The notes beneath the pieces are model-generated. The model was not told the DNA's origin and did not search any database. It saw nothing but the letters and a program-made list of their open reading frames with translations. From Rubrivivax rivuli (GTDB lineage Bacteria; Pseudomonadota; Gammaproteobacteria; Burkholderiales; Burkholderiaceae_C), in the NCBI RefSeq assembly GCF_004016505.1, contig NZ_SACR01000006.1, positions 1 through 64,000 on the forward strand: a stretch of 64,000 nt of DNA, read 5' to 3'. The translations under genes were made by a program, and so were the position numbers. This document shows, in pieces, positions 16,412 to 24,613 of the stretch; the stretch's first letter is position 1; every line of letters begins with the position of its first letter.

Positions 16412-17191
16412 TCAGCCGGTGCTGGCGATGACGACGCCTGCTTCGTCGATGGCCGCCATGGCCGGCTGCCCCGCCCGCAGCCCGGCGGTGCCCGTGCTGA
16501 AGCCCACCAGGCTCAGCGGCCCGGGCAGCTGCAGTGCCACCTCGCCCCCCGTCGCCGCACGCGAGGCGCGCGACACCGTGCCCTGCAGCAGGTTGCGGCC
16601 ATCGGCGGCGGCCAGTGTGGGCGCCACACGCACGGCCGTGGCCTTGCACAGCGCCAGCACTGCCAGCCCCGGGGCCAGCTGCAACAGTTGCGCACTCTCG
16701 CGCGTGATGCGGGCGTGCAGCAGCTGCCCGTCGCGCAGCGCCAGCGCCACGCGCACCTGGCCGGCCGTCTGGCGCAAGGCACTCACGGCGCAGGGCAGCT
16801 GGTTGCGCAAGCTGGTGCGCAGCGCCAGGGCCGCCAGGCCGGGCCCGCTGCGTGATTCGCCCGGGGCCAGCGCGGCCAGCACCTGCGTGCGCGCCGCGTC
16901 CAGCTGCGCCGCGGCCTGCAAGACCTGCAGGCCCGCCGCCGTGAGCTGCGCACCGCCCCCGCCGCTGCCGCCCACCGCCTTGGCCACCAGCGGCGTGCCG
17001 GCCAGGTTGGACAGCGTCTCCAGCGCCTGCCACGCGGCCTTGTAGCTCACCCCGGCCTGGCGTGCGGCCTCGGAGATGGAGCCGCATTCGCCCAGGCGGC
17101 GCAGGATGTCGATGCGCTTGTCGGTGCTGGCCTGGCCCAGCACTTCGGCCAGGGCCGGGCGGTGGCGTGAGGTGGATGAACGGCTGGGCAT
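16412..17191 (-). CDS. modE: Molybdate-responsive transcriptional regulator ModE
   Basis: 259 residues with the complete ModE layout. The N-terminal winged helix (DKRIDILRRLGECGSISEAARQAGVSYKAAWQALETL, near residues 16-52) is followed by two Mop/TOBE molybdate-binding repeats from about 125 (RTSLRNQLPCAVSALRQTAGQVRVALAL, and the second copy starting NLLQGTVSRASRAATGGEVALQLPG). ATG 17191 is selected because it gives the normal N-terminus; the frame continues upstream through the operator and modA. It is divergent from modABC over 76 bp and should repress that operon when molybdate is bound. Confidence 0.94.
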   Translation of the reverse strand: MPSRSSTSRHRPALAEVLGQASTDKRIDILRRLGECGSISEAARQAGVSYKAAWQALETLSNLAGTPLVAKAVGGSGGGGAQLTAAGLQVLQAAAQLDAARTQVLAALAPGESRSGPGLAALALRTSLRNQLPCAVSALRQTAGQVRVALALRDGQLLHARITRESAQLLQLAPGLAVLALCKATAVRVAPTLAAADGRNLLQGTVSRASRAATGGEVALQLPGPLSLVGFSTGTAGLRAGQPAMAAIDEAGVVIASTG

Positions 17192-17234
17192 GGCACCGAT
17201 GCTAAGCAGGCCGGGCGGCCTGCGGGCTACACTT

Positions 17235-17259
17235 TCGCTATTCATCGAAGGAATAGCGA
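17235..17259. promoter_or_regulatory. ModE-type operator between modE and modA
   Basis: TCGCTATTC (17235-17243) and GAATAGCGA (17251-17259) are perfect 9-bp inverted arms around a 7-bp spacer. The arm sequence resembles the known ModE half-site (CGTTAT/CGCTAT type). The right arm ends 8 bp before the modA start and contains the GCGAGG that would serve as its ribosome site, so bound ModE would block expression. A TACACT at 17228-17233 overlaps the left edge as a possible -10. Confidence 0.8.
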
Positions 17260-17267
17260 GGTCTGGC

Positions 17268-18008
17268 ATGAGGCCGTTGCTGGGGCTGGTGTTCGGTCTG
17301 CTGCTGGGCGCCGCACAGGCGGCCGAGGTGAACGTGGCCGTGGCCTCGAACTTCACCGCGCCGATGCAGAAGATCGCCGCCGAGTTCGAGCGCGACACCG
17401 GGCACCGCGCGGTGCTGTCCTTCGGCGCCACGGGCAAGTTCTACGCGCAGATCAAGAACGGTGCGCCCTTCCAGGTGCTGCTGTCGGCCGACGACGAAAC
17501 GCCTGCGCGCCTGGTGCGCGAAGGTTCGGGTGTGGCGGCCTCGCAGTTCACCTACGCCATCGGCCGGCTGGTGCTTTGGAGCCGCGACGAAGGCCGGGTC
17601 GATGCGCAGGGCGCGGTGCTGAAGGGCGGCAGCTTCCGCCGCCTCGCGCTCGCAGAGCCCAAGCTCGCACCCTATGGAGCCGCGGCGATGGAGGTGCTGC
17701 AGGGGCTGGGGCTGGCGGCAAGCTTGGCACCGCGCTTCGCGCTCGGCCAGAACATCGCGCAGGCCTTCCAGTTCACCGAGACGGGCAGTGCCGAACTGGG
17801 CTTCGTCGCGATGGCACAGGTGTACGCCGAAGGCAAGCTCACGCGCGGCTCGGCCTGGGTGGTGCCGGCCTCGATGCACACGCCGATCAAGCAGGACGCG
17901 CTGCTGCTCAAGGCCGGCCAGAGCAACCCCGCGGCCACCGCGCTGCTGGCCTACCTGAAGGGCGAGAAGGCCCGCGACATCATCCGCAGCTTCGGCTACG
18001 ACCTCTGA
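17268..18008 (+). CDS. modA: Molybdate ABC transporter substrate-binding protein
   Basis: Periplasmic molybdate/tungstate receptor of 246 residues. The signal peptide (residues 1-20, LVFGLLLGAAQA) is followed by VNVAVASNFTAPMQKIAAEFE, the ligand-loop region SFGATGKFYAQIKNGAPFQVLLSADDETP near 50-78, and a C-terminal ALLAYLKGEKARDIIRSFGY. ATG 17268 lies just after the palindromic operator; the frame extends upstream only as a shadow through modE. It is the first gene of modABC, 24 bp before modB. Confidence 0.95.
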   Translation: MRPLLGLVFGLLLGAAQAAEVNVAVASNFTAPMQKIAAEFERDTGHRAVLSFGATGKFYAQIKNGAPFQVLLSADDETPARLVREGSGVAASQFTYAIGRLVLWSRDEGRVDAQGAVLKGGSFRRLALAEPKLAPYGAAAMEVLQGLGLAASLAPRFALGQNIAQAFQFTETGSAELGFVAMAQVYAEGKLTRGSAWVVPASMHTPIKQDALLLKAGQSNPAATALLAYLKGEKARDIIRSFGYDL

Positions 18009-18032
18009 CGCGCCTTCGTCACCCGCGATCGC

Positions 18033-18716
18033 ATGCCCCTGAGCCCTGAAGCCGCACAGGCCATCCGCCTGACGCTCGAACTGGCCACCGCCACCACGCT
18101 GCTGCTGCTGCTGATCAGCACGCCGCTGGCCTGGTGGCTGGCCAACACCCGCTCGCGCTGGCGCGCGCCGGTGAACGCGTTCGTCACCCTGCCGCTGGTG
18201 CTGCCGCCCACGGTGCTGGGCTTCTACCTGCTGGTGCTGATGGGGCCCGATGGCGCGGTGGGCCGCCTTACCACCGCGCTGGGCTGGGGCACGCTGAACT
18301 TCAGCTTCACGGGCCTGCTGATCGGCTCCATCGTCTTCTCGCTGCCCTTTGCGGTGCAGCCCATCCAGCACGCCTTCGAGGCCATCGGCCCGCGGCCGAT
18401 GGAAGTGGCGGCCACGCTGCGCGCGCGGCCGCTCGATGCCTTCTTCAGCGTGGCGCTGCCGCTGGCGCGGCCGGGGCTGCTCACCGCCGCCATCCTGAGC
18501 TTTGCGCACACCGTGGGCGAGTTCGGCGTGGTGCTGATGATCGGCGGCAACATCCCCGGGCAGACGCGGGTGGTCTCCACGCAGATCTACGGCCATGTGG
18601 AAGCGATGGAGTACGCGCAGGCCCATGTGCTGGCCGCCGGCATGGTGGTGCTGTCCTTCGCGGTGCTGCTGGCGCTGGCGCTGATGAAACGCCGCGTGGG
18701 CCGGGTGCTGCCATGA
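18033..18716 (+). CDS. modB: Molybdate ABC transporter permease
   Basis: 227-residue inner-membrane permease with about five or six helices. Typical ModB segments are PLVLPPTVLGFYLLVLMG near residues 53-70, the LIGSIVFSLPFAVQPIQHAFE region, and the cytoplasmic coupling loop RPMEVAATLRARPLDAFFSVALPLARPGLLTAAILSFAHTVGEFGVVLMIGGN, which contains the EAA-type motif. Its stop overlaps the modC start (ATGA), indicating translational coupling. Function is firm from family and operon. Confidence 0.95.
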   Translation: MPLSPEAAQAIRLTLELATATTLLLLLISTPLAWWLANTRSRWRAPVNAFVTLPLVLPPTVLGFYLLVLMGPDGAVGRLTTALGWGTLNFSFTGLLIGSIVFSLPFAVQPIQHAFEAIGPRPMEVAATLRARPLDAFFSVALPLARPGLLTAAILSFAHTVGEFGVVLMIGGNIPGQTRVVSTQIYGHVEAMEYAQAHVLAAGMVVLSFAVLLALALMKRRVGRVLP

Positions 18717-19819
18717 GCACGCCGGGCGAAGACGCGCTGCACATCCGCCTGCAGCTGCCGCGCGCCGGCTTCACGCTGGATGTCGACCTGCAGCTGCCCG
18801 GCCGCGGCATCACGGTGCTCTTCGGCGCCTCGGGTTCGGGCAAGACCACGGTGCTGCGCTGCGTGGCGGGGCTGGAGCGCGCGCCGCTGGGCCGCGTGCA
18901 GATCGGCAGCGAGGCCTGGCAGGACAGCGCCACGCGCCGCTGGCTGCCCACCTGGCAAAGACCGCTGGGCTATGTGTTCCAGGAAGCTTCTCTCTTCGAG
19001 CATCTGAGCGTGCAGCAGAACCTGCAGTTCGGCCTGCGCCGCAGCCGTTCGCCCGAGGGCGCGCGTGTGCTGGCCGAGGCCGTGCGCCTGCTCGGCATCG
19101 AGGCGCTGCTGGGCCGTGCACCGGCGCAGCTGTCAGGCGGTGAGCGCCAGCGCGTGGCCATCGCGCGGGCGCTGGCCACGCAGCCCCGCCTGCTGCTGCT
19201 GGACGAGCCGCTCGCGGCGCTGGACCACGCCCGCAAGCGCGAGATCCTGCCCTGGCTGGAGCGCCTGCGCGACGAGCTGCGCACGCCCATGCTCTACGTC
19301 ACGCACTCGGCCGACGAGCTGGCGCGCCTGGCCGACCACGTGGTGCTGCTCGAAGCGGGCCGCGTGCAGGCCCAGGGGCCGGCGGCCGCGGTGCTGGCCG
19401 CGCTGGACAGCCCGGTGCTGACGGGCGACGAAACCAGCACGCTGCTGCCGGGCGAGATCGCGGAGCGCGATGAGCGCTGGCATCTGGCGCGCGTGGACTT
19501 TGCCGGTGGCAGCCTGTGGCTGCGCGATGCCGGCCTGCCCGTGGGCCGGCGCGTGCGGCTGCGTGTGCTGGCGCGCGATGTGAGCCTGGCCACCGAGCCG
19601 CCGCAGGGCACCAGCATCCAGAACCAGCTGCCCTGCGTGATCGCCGCCATGGGCCCCGACAGCCACCCGTCGCAAGTGCTGGTGCAGGCGCAGGTGGACG
19701 CGGGCGGCGCCCAGAGCTTGCTGCTGGCCCGCGTGACCGCGCGCGCGGCCGACGCGCTGGGCCTGCAGGCGGGGCAGCGCGCGTGGCTGCAGGTGAAGTC
19801 GGTGGCCTTGCTGCAGTAG
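18713..19819 (+). CDS. modC: Molybdate ABC transporter ATP-binding protein
   Basis: 368-residue ATPase energising molybdate import. Walker A GASGSGKTT near residues 37-45, Q-loop YVFQEASLFEH near 89-99, signature LSGGERQRVAIARAL near 140-154, Walker B LLLLDEPLAALD near 160-171 and switch YVTHSADELARLA. The C-terminal ~80 residues (from RRVRLRVLARDVSLA) form the Mop/TOBE regulatory domain usual in ModC. It starts within the modB stop codon. The imported molybdate could supply the xanthine-oxidase-family enzyme encoded at 47.7-50.5 kb. Confidence 0.95.
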   Translation: MSTPGEDALHIRLQLPRAGFTLDVDLQLPGRGITVLFGASGSGKTTVLRCVAGLERAPLGRVQIGSEAWQDSATRRWLPTWQRPLGYVFQEASLFEHLSVQQNLQFGLRRSRSPEGARVLAEAVRLLGIEALLGRAPAQLSGGERQRVAIARALATQPRLLLLDEPLAALDHARKREILPWLERLRDELRTPMLYVTHSADELARLADHVVLLEAGRVQAQGPAAAVLAALDSPVLTGDETSTLLPGEIAERDERWHLARVDFAGGSLWLRDAGLPVGRRVRLRVLARDVSLATEPPQGTSIQNQLPCVIAAMGPDSHPSQVLVQAQVDAGGAQSLLLARVTARAADALGLQAGQRAWLQVKSVALLQ

Positions 19820-19940
19820 CGGCGGCTCACCCTTCTTGGGGTCACGCACAGGCCCTGATCGCTGGCGCGGCCTTGCTATCGTTTCAGTGCACCCGAAGAA
19901 GCCGCGCCCGCGGCCCACAACAACGCTGGAGGAGTTCGCC

Positions 19941-20546
19941 TTGCCCCACCCCGCACGCCCCGCCGTGGCCGCCCGCCGCGCCTTGCTCGTCACTCTCGGC
20001 CTGGCCTTCGGTGTGCCCGGTGCCCTGCGCCCGGCGGCGGCCGCCAGCATCGAGCCCGCGGCCACGGTCGGCGGCACTGCGCTGCTGCTGCACGGCCGCG
20101 GCCTGCGCACGCGTTTCGGTTTCAGGGTCTACGAAATGGCGCTGTACACCGCGCAGAAGGTGACCACGCCCGAAGCGCTGCTGGCGCTGCCGGGCCCCAA
20201 GCGGCTGTTCTTCATCGCCCAGCGCGAGCTGCCGGGCACCGAGCTCGGCCGCCTCTTCCTGCGCGGCATGAGTGACAACGCCACGCCGCAGCAGATGAAC
20301 CGCCACACGCTGGCCAGCACACGCCTGATCGACGTGTTCTCGGGCCGGGCGAAGATGATGCCGGGCGAGACCTTCGCCATGGATTTCGAGCCCGGCAAGG
20401 GCACCACCTTCTACATTCAGGGCCAGGCCCAGGGCGCGCCGGTGGGCGACGACGAGTTCTTCCGCCTCGTGCTGGGCATCTGGTTCGGCAAGGATCCGGT
20501 GGACAGCGGCTTGCGCGACGCCTTGCTGGGCCGCGGACGCGACTGA
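19941..20546 (+). CDS. Chalcone isomerase-like family protein, exported
   Basis: 201 residues from a TTG start at 19941, chosen because GGAGGAG lies 6 bp upstream and a signal peptide (ARRALLVTLGLAFGVPGALRPAAAA) follows at once. An ATG at 19836 would add 35 residues with no ribosome site. The mature part is the chalcone-isomerase-like domain: LLLHGRGLRTRFGFRVYEMALYTAQKVTTPEALLALPGPKRL, with MPGETFAMDFEPGKGTTFYIQG and a terminal FFRLVLGIWFGKDPVDSGLRDALLG. Bacterial members are periplasmic and their role is unknown; this is not evidence of flavonoid isomerisation. Single-gene unit; the 120-bp leader shows no strong promoter by eye. Confidence 0.84.
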   Translation: MPHPARPAVAARRALLVTLGLAFGVPGALRPAAAASIEPAATVGGTALLLHGRGLRTRFGFRVYEMALYTAQKVTTPEALLALPGPKRLFFIAQRELPGTELGRLFLRGMSDNATPQQMNRHTLASTRLIDVFSGRAKMMPGETFAMDFEPGKGTTFYIQGQAQGAPVGDDEFFRLVLGIWFGKDPVDSGLRDALLGRGRD

Positions 20547-20578
20547 GCGTCCCCACCGCGGCCCCGGCTCCGCTCAGT
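20542..20578. terminator. Stop-codon palindrome between convergent genes
   Basis: ACTGAGCG (20542-20549) and CGCTCAGT (20571-20578) pair perfectly over 8 bp. They include the stop codon of the chalcone-isomerase-like gene and that of the convergent membrane protein gene. The loop of 21 bp is GC-rich. It is a weaker version of the junction at 15539. Confidence 0.4.
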
Positions 20579-20873
20579 GGAAGATGCCCACAGCCGCTTC
20601 CACCCACACCAGCAGGAAAGCCAGCACGATGGCACCGCCCAGCATCAGGCGGTGCTTCGGGCTGCGCACCCAGCGCGCCACCGCCTCACCGGCCAGGCCC
20701 GCCACCAGCAGCATGGTGCCGAAGGCGAGGAAGTCGGCTGCGTCCCAGCGAATCTCGGCGGTGAACTGCATCAACACGGCTGGCAGCAGCAACAGCAGGG
20801 CTGCGCTGCCCCAGGCCATCAGGCGCCAGGGCCGGCGGTGCTGCGGCCCAGGGGGCTGGGTTTCCAGGTGCAT
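20574..20873 (-). CDS. Small membrane protein, unknown
   Basis: 99 residues with three hydrophobic helices: LMAWGSAALLLLLPAVLMQF (about 18-37), FLAFGTMLLVAGLAGEAVAR (about 48-67) and LMLGGAIVLAFLLVWVEAAV (about 76-95). The first two helices are joined by TAEIRWDAADF, a pattern found in small proteobacterial membrane proteins of unknown role. It lies 29 bp downstream of the VOC gene on the same strand and is probably co-transcribed. Coding bias is normal. Confidence 0.7.
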   Translation of the reverse strand: MHLETQPPGPQHRRPWRLMAWGSAALLLLLPAVLMQFTAEIRWDAADFLAFGTMLLVAGLAGEAVARWVRSPKHRLMLGGAIVLAFLLVWVEAAVGIFH

Positions 20874-20902
20874 GGTCGGGCTCCGGGGGTGGGCAGGGAT
20901 CT

Positions 20903-21286
20903 TCAGGCCTTCGGCAGCCGGTACATCGCGCAGAGCTTGTGTCCGTCCAGGTCGCGCAGGTAGGCGAGATACAGCTTGCCGGCCGTGCCTTCGCGCACGC
21001 CGGGCGGGTCTTCGCAGGTCGTGCCGCCGGCCGCGATGCCGGCCGCGTGCCAGGCCTGCACCTCGGCTTCGGACTGCGCGGCAAAGCCGATGGTGCTGCC
21101 GTTGGCCACGGTGGCCGGTTCGCCGTTGATGGGCTGCGTCACCGAGAAGATGCCCGTGGGCGTGCGCCAGAAGACGCGATGGCGGTCGACGAAGCCCGGC
21201 TTCACGCCCAGGGTGCCGAGCAGGCTGTCGTAGAAGGCCTTGGCCTTGGGCAGGTCGTTGGTGCCGATCATCAGGTGCGAAAACAT
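20903..21286 (-). CDS. VOC (glyoxalase/bleomycin-resistance) superfamily protein
   Basis: 127 residues forming one VOC unit: MFSHLMIGTNDLPKAKAFYDSLLGTLGVKPG at the N-terminus and LYLAYLRDLDGHKLCAMYRLP at the C-terminus. The first metal ligand would be His4, and DGHK replaces the usual acidic terminal ligand region. A GGAGA ribosome site lies about 9 bp upstream of the ATG. It is upstream of the small membrane protein gene and 52 bp downstream of the LysR gene. The substrate cannot be inferred. Confidence 0.83.
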   Translation of the reverse strand: MFSHLMIGTNDLPKAKAFYDSLLGTLGVKPGFVDRHRVFWRTPTGIFSVTQPINGEPATVANGSTIGFAAQSEAEVQAWHAAGIAAGGTTCEDPPGVREGTAGKLYLAYLRDLDGHKLCAMYRLPKA

Positions 21287-21338
21287 CGTTCGTCGTCTCC
21301 AGGGTGGCGGCGCGGTTGCGCCGTGGTGCCAGGGATTC

Positions 21339-22265
21339 TCAGGCCGAGAAGGGCCCCAGCTGGCAGGCCGCGGCCTGCGTGCCGTGGGCCAGGATGTGGT
21401 CGCGCAGCAGGCGCTGCGTGGCCGAGAGCGGCGTGTCGCGGCGCGTGAGCACGCACCAGTCGAGCTGCTTGGGCGTTTCCACCACGTCCAGCACCACCAG
21501 GCGGCCGGCGGCCAGCTCGCTCTGGAAGGTGTGGGCCGAGGCGAAGCTGATGCCCATGCCGGCCATCACCGCGGCCTTGATGGCCTCGGGGCCCTGCAGC
21601 TCGACGTCGGCGCGCACCTGCAGGCGCTGCATCTGCAGCAGGTGTTCCAGGAAGGCGCGCGTGGCCGAGCCGGCCTCGCGCAGGATGAAGGTGTCGTCGC
21701 GCAGCGCGGCCCAGGGCAGGGCGTGCTGGCCGGCCAGCCGGTGGTCGGGCGCGGCGATGACGCAGTGCGGGTGGCGCGCAAAGACCTCGGCCTCCACCTC
21801 GGCCTCGGCCGGCGGGTAGCCGCCGATCAGCAGGTCGATCTGGCGCTCGGCCAGCATCATCAGCAGGTGGTCGCGCCGGCCCTGGCTGAGCTTCAGGCGC
21901 AGCTCGGGGTGCTGGCGCCGGAAGGCGGCCAGCAGCCGCGGCACGAAGTACTGCCCGGGCGAGACCACGCCCACGTGCAGCTGGCCGCGGAACTGGCCCT
22001 GCAGCGTGCTCAGTGCATCCTCGGCCACGCTCACCTGCGCCAGGATCACGCGGCAGTGGCGCAGCAGCTCGGCACCGGCGTCACTCAAGCGGATGGGGCG
22101 GGCCTGGGTGTCGAAGAGCCGCGTGCCGAGCTCGTCTTCCAGCTGGCGGATCTGCTGCGACACCGCGCTCTGCGTCATGCCCATCAGTTCACCGGCGCGC
22201 GAGAAGCTGCCGGTGGTGGCGGCGGCTTCGAAGACACGCAGGCCACGCAGCGTGAGGTTGCGCAT
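21339..22265 (-). CDS. LysR-family transcriptional regulator, CbbR/CysL-like subgroup
   Basis: 308 residues from ATG 22265. The DNA-binding helix region is LRVFEAAATTGSFSRAGELMGMTQSAVSQQIRQLEDELGTRLFDT at residues 8-52. The effector domain has GQLHVGVVSPGQYFVPRLLAAFRRQHPELRL, REAGSATRAFLEHLL and VMAGMGISFASAHTFQSELAAGRL, as in CbbR-like regulators. The longer frame to 22715 is antisense to the NodD-like gene and is rejected. It follows the NodD-like gene by 50 bp on the same strand, so the two regulators may be made from one transcript. The target is unknown; no RuBisCO genes are in view. Confidence 0.88.
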   Translation of the reverse strand: MRNLTLRGLRVFEAAATTGSFSRAGELMGMTQSAVSQQIRQLEDELGTRLFDTQARPIRLSDAGAELLRHCRVILAQVSVAEDALSTLQGQFRGQLHVGVVSPGQYFVPRLLAAFRRQHPELRLKLSQGRRDHLLMMLAERQIDLLIGGYPPAEAEVEAEVFARHPHCVIAAPDHRLAGQHALPWAALRDDTFILREAGSATRAFLEHLLQMQRLQVRADVELQGPEAIKAAVMAGMGISFASAHTFQSELAAGRLVVLDVVETPKQLDWCVLTRRDTPLSATQRLLRDHILAHGTQAAACQLGPFSA

Positions 22266-22315
22266 CGGGGGTACTGCTCGAAAGGGGTGAGGGGTGGGCC
22301 GCGCAGGATAGCGGC

Positions 22316-23236
22316 TCAGCCGGCCTCCCCATCCATCGCACGGGCAGCGCGGTGCAGCAGCTTGCGCAGCCACACCAGGCCGGGGTCCTGCGTGCGGTAC
22401 TTGTGCCACTGCAGGCCCTGCTCCATGGCCGGCATGGGCAGCGGCGGCGCCCGCAGCTCGATCGGGAAGGCCGCCTGCATCTGCAGCGCCAGGCGCTTGT
22501 GCACGGTGGCGATGAAATCGGTGCCCACCACCATCGGCGGCAAGGACGAGAAGCCGTAGCTCGTCACGGCCACCTGGCGCGTGATGCCGTAGCGCTTGAC
22601 GAACCAGGCCTCGAAGGAATCGCCCACCGAGCCCGGGGGCTGCATCACCACGTGCCGCGCGGCCACGTAGCGATCGAAGCTGAGTTCGCCGCGCGCCAGG
22701 GCGCTGTCGCGCCACACCACGCAGGTGAACTCTTCGTCGTAGAGCTTCTCTTCCGGGTGGTCGGGCGAGACGAAGCCGCGCGGAATGATGAGCAGGTCGG
22801 CCTCGCCGCGCTCCAGGCTGCGCTGCGGGTTGCTCACCTGCGGCAGGAACTCGAAACGCGCGCTGCAGCGTTCGGCCTGGGCCAGGGCCAGCACGTGCGG
22901 CACGAAGACCATCTGCGTGTAGTCGGAGACGAAGACGCGGAAGACACGGTCGGATTGCGCCGGCTGGAACTCGGGCTGGATGGCGATGGCGCTGTCCACG
23001 CGCACCAGCACGTCGCGCACCGCTTCATGCAGGCCCTGCGCGCGCGGCGTGGGCTCCATGCGGCGGCCCACCTGCACGAGCAGTTCGTCGTCGAAGTACT
23101 CGCGCAGCCGCGCCAGCGCATTGCTGGTGGCCGAGGGGCTCAGGTTCAGGCGCTCGGCCGCCTTGGTGATGCTGCACTCGGTGAGCAGGGCGTCCAGCGC
23201 CACCAGCAGGTTCAGGTCAAGGCGGTTGAAGCGCAT
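22316..23236 (-). CDS. NodD-like LysR regulator of the adjacent catabolic operon (FdeR-like)
   Basis: 306 residues with close NodD-type features: start MRFNRLDLNLLVALDALLTE, HTH SITKAAERLNLSPSATSNALARLREYFDDELLVQVGRRMEPTPRA, effector-domain AQSDRVFRVFVSDYTQMVF, RGEADLLIIP, FEAWFVKRYGITRQVAVTSYGFSSLPPMVVGTDFIATV, and terminal GLQWHKYRTQDPGLVWLRKLL. NodD and FdeR proteins respond to flavonoids. The gene is divergent from a 15-gene ring-degradation operon across 215 bp containing a clear dyad. Regulation of that operon is a strong inference; a flavonoid inducer is a weaker one resting on subgroup resemblance. Confidence 0.88.
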   Translation of the reverse strand: MRFNRLDLNLLVALDALLTECSITKAAERLNLSPSATSNALARLREYFDDELLVQVGRRMEPTPRAQGLHEAVRDVLVRVDSAIAIQPEFQPAQSDRVFRVFVSDYTQMVFVPHVLALAQAERCSARFEFLPQVSNPQRSLERGEADLLIIPRGFVSPDHPEEKLYDEEFTCVVWRDSALARGELSFDRYVAARHVVMQPPGSVGDSFEAWFVKRYGITRQVAVTSYGFSSLPPMVVGTDFIATVHKRLALQMQAAFPIELRAPPLPMPAMEQGLQWHKYRTQDPGLVWLRKLLHRAARAMDGEAG

Positions 23237-23299
23237 GGGGTTCGCCCGGAGGCTTGGGGGTTAACCCGAAAAGTCTTCACGGCATCGAATCGTCGAATG

Positions 23300-23330
23300 G
23301 ATACAAGCCATTTTTCATGAGGCTTGGATC
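23300..23330. promoter_or_regulatory. Candidate operator for the NodD-like regulator
   Basis: GATACAAGCC (23300-23309) and GGCTTGGATC (23321-23330) match as an inverted repeat at 9 of 10 positions around an 11-bp spacer. It sits 64 bp from the regulator start and about 120 bp before the first operon gene. A short direct repeat TCGAAT lies just to its left (near 23285-23298), with ATC...GAT spacings reminiscent of nod-box halves. The rest of the 215-bp gap shows no gene. Confidence 0.6.
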
Positions 23331-23451
23331 TCCGTAGTCTCTGGCTTACCCGATCCCCACACACCTACGGAGACAAGGAATGGCCCCGCGCCAAGCCTCA
23401 GGCGAACTCACGCCCGCGATTTCTCAAACCCCGCTGCGGGTGGCCTGAAAC

Positions 23452-24561
23452 ATGGCCGCCGTGCAGCGTGTGGGCATCGTCGGCGCCGGCCTCACCGGGC
23501 TGGCTGCGGCCGTGGCCGCGGCACGCGCGGGCTGCCAGGTGCAGGTGTTCGAGGCCCGGGCGCAGATCGCCCAGCCGGCCGCGCACATCGACGTGGTGCC
23601 CAACCTGCTGCGTGAACTGGCCGGCCTGGGCCTGGCCGAGGCCTGCGTGCGCCAGGGCTTCCCCTTCCACAGCTGCGTGCTCATCGACAGCGAAGGCCGC
23701 CAGCGCGACGAACTGCCCGCCCCGCACCTGGCCGGCCCGCCCTGGCCGCCCACGCTGGGGCTGGTGCTGGCTGACCTGCTGGCCCTGTTGCGCGATGCCG
23801 CGCTGGCGCTGGGGGTGCAGCTGCACCTGGGCCGCCCGGTGCGCGCCGTGGACGGCGATGCCACCGTGCACACCGAAGACGGCCGCTGCCACGCTTTCGA
23901 CCTGGGCATCGTGGCGGCCGGCAACGGCCTGCCCACGATGGCCGGCCGCGCCACCGCGCCAGTGCCGGCCGAAACGCTGCCCCAGCAGTGGTGCCACTGC
24001 CTGCTGCCGCGCCCCGTGACCCTGGCCGGTGCCGCGTGGGTGCTGTGCCGCGCGGTCGGCGGGCTGATGCGCGCCGCGCTGGTGCCGGTGGACGCGCGCC
24101 GCGTGGGGCTGGCGCTGTTGCTGCCGGCCGAGGCCGAGACCCACCCGGCTGCCTTGCGCGCACGGCTGGCCGGTGAGTGCGCGCTGCTGCGCGGCCTGGG
24201 TGCGCAGCTGCACGACGGCACGCCCGTGCACACGCGCCGTGTGTCCGCGGGCCTGCTGCCCGGCCGCTGGTACGCCGGCGCGGCGCTGCGCATCGGCCGC
24301 AGTGCGCACCGCCTGCCGCCGCACTTCGGCCAGGGCGCCGCGCAGGCCGTGGAGGACGCCTGCGTGCTGGGCGCGCTGCTGCGCAGCGGCCTGGCGGCAC
24401 GCGCACTGGGCCCGGCCTTCATGGCGCGCCGCCAGCCGCGCGTGCAACAGGTGCTGCAGGTGGCGCTGCAGGCCGCGCGCTGGCAGCTCCAGCCCGAAGC
24501 CGGCACCGACCTGCGCGCGCTCGCCGAGACCCTGCAACCGCTGGTGGCCGAGCCGGCCTGA
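23452..24561 (+). CDS. FAD-monooxygenase-like flavoprotein with degenerate FAD motifs
   Basis: 369 residues of the PHBH-type aromatic hydroxylase fold. The dinucleotide motif GIVGAGLTGLAAAVAAARAG is intact at residues 8-27. The normal second motif (GADG type) reads VAAGNGLPT near 152-160. The third, usually GDAAHxxPPxxGQG, reads GRSAHRLPPHFGQGAAQAVEDA with Arg283 in place of the FAD-binding Asp. The C-terminus is otherwise typical. First gene of the operon divergent from the NodD-like regulator; 52 bp precede the DUF1302 gene. It could be a hydroxylase with altered cofactor binding, an auxiliary partner of the canonical monooxygenase at 33707, or decayed in activity though intact in frame. 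Confidence 0.8.
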   Translation: MAAVQRVGIVGAGLTGLAAAVAAARAGCQVQVFEARAQIAQPAAHIDVVPNLLRELAGLGLAEACVRQGFPFHSCVLIDSEGRQRDELPAPHLAGPPWPPTLGLVLADLLALLRDAALALGVQLHLGRPVRAVDGDATVHTEDGRCHAFDLGIVAAGNGLPTMAGRATAPVPAETLPQQWCHCLLPRPVTLAGAAWVLCRAVGGLMRAALVPVDARRVGLALLLPAEAETHPAALRARLAGECALLRGLGAQLHDGTPVHTRRVSAGLLPGRWYAGAALRIGRSAHRLPPHFGQGAAQAVEDACVLGALLRSGLAARALGPAFMARRQPRVQQVLQVALQAARWQLQPEAGTDLRALAETLQPLVAEPA

Positions 24562-24613
24562 ACCCCGGCCCCAGCCCCAGCCCGAGCCTGAACAACAACC
24601 CCGAAGGAGACCG

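Noticed and set aside
19941..20546. True plant-like chalcone isomerase linked to the flavonoid-like operon
   Set aside because: It is an exported bacterial chalcone-isomerase-like protein, lies outside the operon, and such proteins occur in many bacteria without flavonoid metabolism.
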